Origin: Modestobacter excelsi
GTDB taxonomy: Bacteria > Actinomycetota > Actinomycetes > Mycobacteriales > Geodermatophilaceae
Assembly (NCBI RefSeq): GCF_005930495.1
Contig: NZ_SJEX01000028.1
Location: 1-51,496 of the forward strand
Direction: 5' to 3'
Length of the DNA stretch: 51,496 nucleotides
Shown here: in pieces, positions 46,423-51,496 of the stretch
Position numbering within the stretch: position 1 is the first letter of the stretch
How the letters are laid out: every line of letters starts with the position of its first letter
The notes under the pieces: generated by a model
What the model saw: only the letters and a program-made list of their open reading frames with translations
Database searches by the model: none
Told to the model about the DNA's origin: nothing
Program-made: the position numbers and the translations under genes

Positions 46423-47859
46423 TCAGGCCCCGGTCAGCCGCCCGACCGCGGCGACGTCGGCGACGGAGACCGAGCGGAACATCTTGCCCGGGTTGAGGAT
46501 CCCCGCCGGGTCCAGCGCCTGCTTGACGGCCTGGTGCACCGACAGCGACACCGGGCCGATCTCGCGCTCCAGCCAGTCGGCCTTGAGCGCGCCGACCCCG
46601 TGCTCGCCGGTGATGGTGCCGCCGAGGGACAACCCCAGCTCGAGGATGGCGTCGAACGCGGCGTAGGCGCGGGTGGTCTGGTCGGGATCGCCTCCGTCGA
46701 AGACCACCGTGGGGTGCATGTTGCCGTCGCCGGCGTGCCCGACGACGCCGACCACCAGGCCGGCGGTGGCGGCGACGGCCTCGCAGCCGTCGATGAAGGT
46801 GGCCACCCGGGAACGGGGGACGGCGACGTCGTCGAGCAGCAGGCTGCTGCCCAGCCGCTCCAGCGCCGGCAGCGCCATCCGCCGGGCGGTCATCAGCAGG
46901 TCGCCCTCGGCGGGGTCGTCGGTGGAGTGCACGAAGTCCGCGCCGGCGGCCTCGCACAGCCGGGTCAGCGCGGCGATCTCCGCGGCGGCGACCGAGCCCC
47001 CGCTGTCGGACTGCGCGAGCAGCAGCGCGGCGGCGTCCCGGTCCAGGTCGGCCTTCATCAGGTCGTCGACGGCGCGGATGCACGTGCGGTCCATCACCTC
47101 GAGCATGCTGGGCACCAGCCCGCTGGTGACCACCTGCTCCACGACCTGGCCGGTCTGCGCGCTGGTGCCGAAGCTGGCGACCAGGGTCACCGGCGGCTGC
47201 GGCGCCGGCCGCAGCGCCAGGGTCGCCTCGGTGATCACGCCCAGGGTGCCCTCGGAGCCGACGAACAGCCGGGCCAGGTCGTAGCCCGCCACGCCCTTGA
47301 CCGTGCGCCGGCCCGTGCGCAGCACCCGGCCGTCGGCGAGCACGACCTCCAGGCCGAGCACGTAGTCGGTCGTGACGCCGTACTTGACGCAGCACAGCCC
47401 ACCGGAGTTCATGGCCAGGTTGCCGCCGAGGGTGCACCAGTCGTAGCTGGCCGGGTCCGGTGGGTAGAACAGCCCGTGCTCCCGGACGGCGTCGCGCAGC
47501 GTCTTGTTCACCACCCCGGGCTGGACGACGGCGAGCCGGTCGGCGGCGGAGACCTCCAGGACGGCGTCCATCCGGGTGAGCACCAGGGTGATCCCGCCGT
47601 CGATGGCGTTGGCCGCGCCGACCAGGCCGGAACCGGCGCCGCGGGGCACCACCGGCACCCCGTGCCGGGAGGCGAGCCGCAGCACCGCGGACACCTCCTC
47701 GGTGCTGCGCGGCAACGCGACCGCGGCGGGCAGCCCGGCCTCGACCAGCATCGCCTGGTCCCGCGCGTAGGCGACGGTGACGTCGGGATCGGTGAGCACA
47801 CTGTCCGGGCCCAGGGCGTCCTGGAGCTCGCGGACCCACGTCGTCGTGAGAGCGGTCAC
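46423..47859 (-). CDS. GlcD-like FAD-linked oxidase (2-hydroxy acid dehydrogenase)
   Basis: A 478-residue PCMH-type FAD enzyme acting on a 2-hydroxy acid such as D-lactate or glycolate. The FAD domain shows VPVVPRGAGSGLVGAANAIDGG and GNLAMNSGGLCCVKYG; the C-terminal cap contains GHAGDGNMHPTVVFD with the metal/substrate His residues and GTITGEHGVGALKADWL. The GTG at 47859 is chosen because TACCGT lies 7 nt before it; a GTG three codons earlier falls on that box. Divergent from dedA. Confidence 0.9.
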   Translation of the reverse strand: MTALTTTWVRELQDALGPDSVLTDPDVTVAYARDQAMLVEAGLPAAVALPRSTEEVSAVLRLASRHGVPVVPRGAGSGLVGAANAIDGGITLVLTRMDAVLEVSAADRLAVVQPGVVNKTLRDAVREHGLFYPPDPASYDWCTLGGNLAMNSGGLCCVKYGVTTDYVLGLEVVLADGRVLRTGRRTVKGVAGYDLARLFVGSEGTLGVITEATLALRPAPQPPVTLVASFGTSAQTGQVVEQVVTSGLVPSMLEVMDRTCIRAVDDLMKADLDRDAAALLLAQSDSGGSVAAAEIAALTRLCEAAGADFVHSTDDPAEGDLLMTARRMALPALERLGSSLLLDDVAVPRSRVATFIDGCEAVAATAGLVVGVVGHAGDGNMHPTVVFDGGDPDQTTRAYAAFDAILELGLSLGGTITGEHGVGALKADWLEREIGPVSLSVHQAVKQALDPAGILNPGKMFRSVSVADVAAVGRLTGA

Positions 47860-47866
47860 CCCCGTC

Positions 47867-47872
47867 ACGGTA
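47867..47872 (-). promoter_or_regulatory. -10 box of the GlcD-like gene
   Basis: TACCGT on the minus strand, 7 nt before the GTG at 47859. Confidence 0.6.
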
Positions 47873-47928
47873 CGTCCCGCGCGTCACTCGCACGCCACCG
47901 CGGACAGCGCGAGGGCAGCCGGGGCACG

Positions 47929-47934
47929 TACCGT
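47929..47934 (+). promoter_or_regulatory. -10 box of the DedA gene
   Basis: TACCGT, 8 nt before the ATG at 47943. Confidence 0.5.
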
Positions 47935-47942
47935 TCCCCCCG

Positions 47943-48590
47943 ATGGCGATCGAAGCGGCTCCGGCCTTCCTGGACACCCAGCACCTGCTGAACACCTTCG
48001 GGTTGATCGGCCTGCTGCTCATCATCTTCGCGGAGACCGGGCTGCTGGTCGGGTTCTTCCTGCCCGGTGACTCGCTGCTCTTCACCGCCGGGCTGGTCTC
48101 GGCGGGCGGGCTGGCCGGGGTGACCCTGGCGCCGCTGTGGGTGCTGCTGGTCCTGCTGCCGCTCGTCGCGATCGCCGGCAACCTGGTCGGCTACTGGATC
48201 GGCCACCGGGCGGGGCCGGCGGTCTTCAACCGGCCCAACTCGCGCCTGTTCAAGGCGGAGTACGTCGAACAGGCGCACGGCTTCTTCGAGAAGTACGGCG
48301 CCCGGACGATCCTGCTGGCCCGTTTCGTGCCGATCGTGCGGACCTTCGCCACGGTCATGGCCGGCGCCTCGCGGATGGACTTCCGGGTCTACGCGATCTA
48401 CTCGGTGATCGGCGGCATCGTCTGGGCCGGCGGCGTCACGGCGCTGGGCCACTGGCTCGGCCAGGTCGACGTCATCCGGCACAACATCGAGAAGTTCGCG
48501 ATCCTGATCGTGGTGATCTCGCTGATCCCGGTGGCGATCGAACTGCTCCGCGCCCGCCGCACCAACCGCAAGGGCACCACCGCCGCCTGA
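47943..48590 (+). CDS. DedA/VTT-family membrane protein
   Basis: A 215-residue membrane protein with about five helices. The conserved blocks are FAETGLLVGFFLPGDSLLFTAG and LLARFVPIVRTFATVMAGASRMDFRVY (the re-entrant FxPxxR/G motif), with VGYWIGHRAGPAVF between. DedA proteins are lipid scramblases that recycle undecaprenyl phosphate or phosphatidylethanolamine. The basic C-terminus is cytosolic. A weak member of the stop-codon repeat family may begin at its stop (48588). Confidence 0.93.
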   Translation: MAIEAAPAFLDTQHLLNTFGLIGLLLIIFAETGLLVGFFLPGDSLLFTAGLVSAGGLAGVTLAPLWVLLVLLPLVAIAGNLVGYWIGHRAGPAVFNRPNSRLFKAEYVEQAHGFFEKYGARTILLARFVPIVRTFATVMAGASRMDFRVYAIYSVIGGIVWAGGVTALGHWLGQVDVIRHNIEKFAILIVVISLIPVAIELLRARRTNRKGTTAA

Positions 48591-48615
48591 GGAAGGGCCC
48601 TGCTGCCCCGCGCCG
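48588..48615 (+). repeat. possible degenerate stop-codon repeat, copy E
   Basis: TGAGGAAGGGCCC at the dedA stop resembles the leading edge TGACRAAGGACCCC of copies A-C. The hairpin arms are not recognisable. Confidence 0.3.
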
Positions 48616-48629
48616 GGTCGGCGTTGCGG

Positions 48630-49232
48630 CTACGCGAGGTCGAGGTCCGCGAGGTCGAACGCCGCCCGGTACTCGAAGCCGGCGGCCTCGACCGCGGCCC
48701 GGCCGCCGCGGTCGACGATGACGGCGACCGCGACCACCTCCGCACCGGCCTCCTGCAGCGCCTCGGCCGCGGCCAGCGGGCTGCCGCCGGTGGTCGACAC
48801 GTCCTCCACGACGAGCACCGCCCGGCCGTCCACGTCCGGGCCCTCGATCCGGCGCTGCAGCCCGTGGGCCTTGCCCTCCTTGCGCACCACGCAGGCGTCC
48901 AGGAAGCCCGCCCCGTCGGACGCGGCGTGCAGCATCGCGGTGGCGACCGGGTCCGCGCCGAGGGTGAGACCACCGACGACGTCGTAGCGCAGGTCGCCGG
49001 TGAGCTGCCTCATCACCCGGCCCACCAGCGGAGCACCCTCGTGGTGCAGCGTCAGCCGGCGCATGTCGATGTACCAGTCGGCCTCCCGGCCCGACGACAG
49101 CGTCACCCTCCCGTGCACCACGGCGAGGGACACGATCAGCTCGCGCAGCCGGTCGCGGTCAGGGTGTGCGGCCCCGTTCCAGGGGCCCGCCTCGAGGGAC
49201 GAGGGGTGGGGGGGAACGGGGTCCTTGTCCAT
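48630..49232 (-). CDS. pyrE: orotate phosphoribosyltransferase with repeat-derived N-terminus
   Basis: A 200-residue pyrimidine enzyme transferring PRPP's phosphoribose to orotate. The PRPP loop is AVLVVEDVSTTGGSPL; AVVHGRVTLSSGREADWYIDMRRLTLH begins the conserved fold. Residues 1-22 (from MDKDPV to WNGAA) are encoded by repeat copy D and have no counterpart in the family. The ATG at 49232 is still the best start: TAGGGT is 7 nt upstream, and no ATG, GTG or TTG occurs in frame before the conserved region. Convergent with dedA. Confidence 0.93.
   Translation of the reverse strand: MDKDPVPPHPSSLEAGPWNGAAHPDRDRLRELIVSLAVVHGRVTLSSGREADWYIDMRRLTLHHEGAPLVGRVMRQLTGDLRYDVVGGLTLGADPVATAMLHAASDGAGFLDACVVRKEGKAHGLQRRIEGPDVDGRAVLVVEDVSTTGGSPLAAAEALQEAGAEVVAVAVIVDRGGRAAVEAAGFEYRAAFDLADLDLA
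49168..49232 (-). repeat. stop-codon hairpin repeat, copy D (within pyrE)
   Basis: Minus strand from the pyrE ATG: ATGGACAAGGACC aligns with TGACAAAGGACC of copy A. The arms CCCCGTTCC/GGAACGGGG covary with the other copies. This copy starts 46 bp after the fasciclin-gene stop. Confidence 0.8.
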
Positions 49233-49239
49233 GGGCAGG

Positions 49240-49245
49240 ACCCTA
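49240..49245 (-). promoter_or_regulatory. -10 box of pyrE
   Basis: TAGGGT on the minus strand, 7 nt before the pyrE ATG, supporting a leaderless mRNA. Confidence 0.55.
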
Positions 49246-49278
49246 CAGAGCAGGGCCTGCCGGGCACCGCCGGGCAGG

Positions 49279-49959
49279 TCAGCCGGCCGGGGCGAGCACC
49301 TGGTCGATGACGTAGAGGGTGGCGTTCGCCGTCGGCAGGTCGCCGCAGACGACGGCGGCGGGCACGGCGGCGGGGACCGTCTGGTCCGCGGTGATCGTCG
49401 GGCTGCCGGCCGGGCCGGCGACGGTGACCGAGTCCCCGTTCAGCGTGGTGTGCTCGCCGACGAGCTGGTCCGGCGTCAGCCGGCCGGGGACCACGTGGTG
49501 GGTGAGCAGCGTCGTCAGGCGCGGGACGTCGGTGAGCAGCCCGGGGACCGCGTCGGGGCCCAGTGCGGCGAAGGCGGCGTCGGAGGGCGCCAGCACCGTC
49601 ACGTCCTCGCGGGTGTTGACCACGTCGACGAGGTTGGCCGCGATGATCGCCTGGGTCAGCGTGCTCAGCTGCGGCACCGTGCTGACCGCGATCCCCACCG
49701 GCGCGGTGGCGATCGCGGCCGCGCTGCCGGGCCCCGCGGCGGGGAACACGTCGCAGCCGGCCCCGATCGGCCCCTGGGCGACCGGTGCCGCCGACGTGGG
49801 GTCCACGGCGGCTGAGGAGCTCGACGCGGTGCCGCTGCTCGCGCTGACGGTGTCGGCGCCCTCCCCGGAGCTGCAGGCGGTCAGCCCCGCCAGCAGGACG
49901 GGGACGGCCACGCCGACGGCGACGCGGGTGGTGGCGCGGGACAGCCGGGCGGCCTTCAC
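49279..49959 (-). CDS. fasciclin-domain lipoprotein
   Basis: A 226-residue exported lipoprotein: signal peptide with lipobox GLTA-Cys29, a Ser/Ala linker, then a FAS1 domain (about 95-226) with SDAAFAALG, LLTHHVVPGRLTPDQLVGEHTTLNGDSVTV and a C-terminal ATLYVIDQVLAP. FAS1 domains mediate surface adhesion or scaffolding. The GTG at 49959 has GGAGGAG upstream at about 7 nt. Related to mycobacterial MPT70/MPT83-type proteins (family-level statement). Confidence 0.9.
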   Translation of the reverse strand: MKAARLSRATTRVAVGVAVPVLLAGLTACSSGEGADTVSASSGTASSSSAAVDPTSAAPVAQGPIGAGCDVFPAAGPGSAAAIATAPVGIAVSTVPQLSTLTQAIIAANLVDVVNTREDVTVLAPSDAAFAALGPDAVPGLLTDVPRLTTLLTHHVVPGRLTPDQLVGEHTTLNGDSVTVAGPAGSPTITADQTVPAAVPAAVVCGDLPTANATLYVIDQVLAPAG

Positions 49960-50091
49960 GGGGGTCTCCTCCTGCTCCGGGGGCCGCTGGCGGCACCGTG
50001 CGCACCGGCGATCGGTGCCGTTGGCCGTGCAGCATCGCATCCCGCTGCCCCGCCGACCGTGAGGATCCGCGACGGGCGTCGCCCGGCGTGC

Positions 50092-50097
50092 CACCCT
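50092..50097 (+). promoter_or_regulatory. possible -10 box of the 162-residue membrane protein gene
   Basis: CACCCT lies 6 nt before the GTG at 50104. It keeps A2 and T6 only. Confidence 0.3.
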
Positions 50098-50103
50098 GGC
50101 CCG

Positions 50104-50592
50104 GTGAGCGCCCGCCTGTCGCCCCGGTCCCCGAGCGATCCCGCCCCTGCGGGTCCGGCGATGCCGGTGCCGGTGCGGGTGGCGGTCGGCGTGCTCGCCG
50201 GGCTGGCGGTCCTGCTCCTGCTCAGTGCGGTGGTCACCGCGTCGGCGTGGGACGCCGTGGTGGACGCCCTCGCCGACGGTCGGTCCGGCTCGTCGCGGTC
50301 CGACGCCGAGCAGGTGGTGCGGGCCAACCTCGCCCAGTCGGTGGTCTTCGGGCTGGCGATGGCCGTGGCAGCGGTCTTCCTGGCCCGCGGCCGGAGCTGG
50401 GCCCGGTGGACCGGCCTGGCCGCGAGCGCCGCCCTCGGGCTGGTCACGCTGGTCGGCATCGTGCTCGCCGGCGGCCTGGCGGTGACCTCCCAGCTGGTCC
50501 TGGTGCTGTGCATCGCGGCGGCTGCGAGCCTGCTCACCCGGCCGACGGCTGCGTGGACCCGCTCGGGCCCACGCAGCCGCACCGCGCGCTGA
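50104..50592 (+). CDS. small polytopic membrane protein
   Basis: A 162-residue protein of unknown function. A short basic Pro/Ser-rich start leads into four hydrophobic segments: AVGVLAGLAVLLLLSAVVTA, SVVFGLAMAVAAVFLA, ASAALGLVTLVGIVLAGG and TSQLVLVLCIAAAASLL. The first loop carries DAEQVVRANLAQ. It ends 6 bp before the convergent gene at 50599, which encodes a protein with a similar four-helix plan. Confidence 0.65.
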   Translation: MSARLSPRSPSDPAPAGPAMPVPVRVAVGVLAGLAVLLLLSAVVTASAWDAVVDALADGRSGSSRSDAEQVVRANLAQSVVFGLAMAVAAVFLARGRSWARWTGLAASAALGLVTLVGIVLAGGLAVTSQLVLVLCIAAAASLLTRPTAAWTRSGPRSRTAR

Positions 50593-50598
50593 CCGGGG

Positions 50599-51321
50599 TC
50601 AGAACCGCTTCCGGCGCTGCCCCTCGGCCCGGTACCACTCGTTGGACGGCTTGAGCGCCAGCAGCACGATCCCGGCGATGCAGAGCAGCAGCTGCAGGAC
50701 GCCGATCAGCACGAGGAACCCGTTGCCGTTGCCGAGCCCGACGAACCCGGACAGCACGCTGAGGCCACCGAGCACCCACAGCACGATCCGAGCCCAGTTG
50801 CGCCCCTGCCACGCGTACCAGAGCACCAGCAGGTAGGCCGCCAGGAAGACCAGGCCGATGATGGCGCCGACCATCACGCCGGCGCGGACGCTGTCCGGGC
50901 TGACCCCGGCCTGCCGCGCCGCGTCGTCGACCAGGGAGTTGAAGTCGGCGAAGGTGACGATCGAGCCCAGGAGCCCGAGCAGCGTGTTGGCCAGGAAGGC
51001 GAAGATGCCCAGCCGGACCGTGGACGGCCGTTCGGTCGGCGCGCTCGGCGGCCCGCCCCACTCCCCGCCCTGCGGGGCAGCCGGGTAGGCGTAGCCCGGC
51101 TGCTGGCCGTACTGGGGCTGGCCGTACTGGGGCTGCCCGTACTGCGGCTGGCCGTACTGGGGCTGGCCGGACTGCGGCGGCTGACCCGGCTGCGGCTGGC
51201 CGTACTGCGGCTGCCCGTACTGCGGCTGCCCGTAGGGAGGCTGCTGCCCGTAGGGAGGCTGCCCCGAGGGCGGTTCCTGCCCGTGGCCGCCCGGCTGCGG
51301 GTCCTGCGGTCCTGACGTCAT
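50599..51321 (-). CDS. four-helix membrane protein with a QPQYG-repeat N-terminus
   Basis: A 240-residue protein. Residues about 10-80 are a low-complexity Pro/Gln/Gly/Tyr segment with roughly ten YGQPQ-type units in tandem. The C-terminal half has four helices ([60 protein letters not shown] and [22 protein letters not shown]). Similar proline-rich membrane proteins are common in actinobacteria and lack known function; the tail may bind partners or condense. The ATG at 51321 follows a weak ribosome site. Confidence 0.8.
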   Translation of the reverse strand: MTSGPQDPQPGGHGQEPPSGQPPYGQQPPYGQPQYGQPQYGQPQPGQPPQSGQPQYGQPQYGQPQYGQPQYGQQPGYAYPAAPQGGEWGGPPSAPTERPSTVRLGIFAFLANTLLGLLGSIVTFADFNSLVDDAARQAGVSPDSVRAGVMVGAIIGLVFLAAYLLVLWYAWQGRNWARIVLWVLGGLSVLSGFVGLGNGNGFLVLIGVLQLLLCIAGIVLLALKPSNEWYRAEGQRRKRF

Positions 51322-51496
51322 GACGCTCCTCGGATCACCTCGGCACACGGTCGCCCATGATCATCGAGCATCCGTGCCGCCAGGGCACCCCCATCACCCG
51401 TCGTGGTCAGGACGTGTCGCCCGGCCGAGCCGAGACCGGCCGCGGAACCAGGGCTCGCGCACTGTCACGTGGTATAGCGGCGCGTAGCTGACGTAG

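Noticed and set aside
48588-48615. Full membership of the dedA 3' end in the stop-codon hairpin family
   Set aside because: Only the leading edge matches and the arms are not recognisable, so it is listed at low confidence only.
51100-51250. Tandem repeats that could suggest a CRISPR-like or minisatellite array
   Set aside because: They are in-frame codons for QPQYG units of the membrane protein at 50599, with no spacers.
51473-51478. TATAGC near the right edge as a promoter
   Set aside because: Only 18 bp remain after it, so no gene can be linked to it.

Overview
The window is very GC-rich with GTG/ATG starts and many 4-bp start/stop overlaps. It carries mycothiol-dependent formaldehyde metabolism (mscR), DUF3073 and DUF3151 proteins, and a GPGG-motif small membrane protein. 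This is a chromosomal segment of a high-GC actinobacterium. From memory of gene order and of the intergenic repeats, I would place it near Geodermatophilaceae (Blastococcus, Geodermatophilus, Modestobacter); that placement is inference. I see no rRNA, tRNA, CRISPR array, insertion sequence or prophage.

Layout. 0.1-3.4 kb: a PhoP/OmpR-type two-component system facing a glycosyltransferase-like gene. 3.9-10.0 kb: a protocatechuate branch of the beta-ketoadipate pathway (pcaH-G-B-D-C), divergent from an IclR regulator that is followed by pobA. 4-Hydroxybenzoate would be converted to protocatechuate and then to 3-oxoadipate; pcaIJ and pcaF are not here. 10.2-11.8 kb: a membrane microprotein and a tandem pair of uncharacterised paralogues. 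11.8-16.3 kb: a GMC oxidoreductase overlapping an MBL-fold hydrolase, a lipoprotein, and an M23 peptidase with a coiled coil. 16.4-19.2 kb: a complete sugar (CUT2) ABC transporter. 19.5 kb: a leucine/valine-type dehydrogenase. 20.8-40.5 kb: nine purine genes (purM, F, L, Q, S, C, B, D, A) in short minus-strand operons. Between them lie mscR and its MBL partner, an OFA-type MFS carrier with a 43-residue partner, a PilZ protein, an AI-2E family permease, rsgA and a glycerophosphodiesterase. 40.6-43.3 kb: an unknown gene and a second CUT2 permease/ATPase pair without a binding protein. 43.3-51.3 kb: a GPGG protein, DUF3151, class II aldolase, a CoA-disulfide-reductase-like flavoprotein, a GlcD-type oxidase, DedA, pyrE, a fasciclin lipoprotein and two small membrane proteins.

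Non-coding signals are the most informative part. (1) Many operon-leading genes have a TANNNT box 6-8 nt upstream of the start codon, which implies leaderless mRNAs and fixes several starts. (2) A dispersed hairpin repeat, with arms that covary between copies, sits exactly on stop codons. One copy has become the first 22 codons of pyrE. (3) A small element lies between pcaH and pcaG, flanked by a 16-bp direct repeat that rebuilds an ancestral GTGA overlap, much as mycobacterial MIRUs do. (4) A flagellar/WhiG-type sigma promoter precedes the PilZ gene. (5) A three-hairpin palindrome array separates the glycerophosphodiesterase gene from purA.
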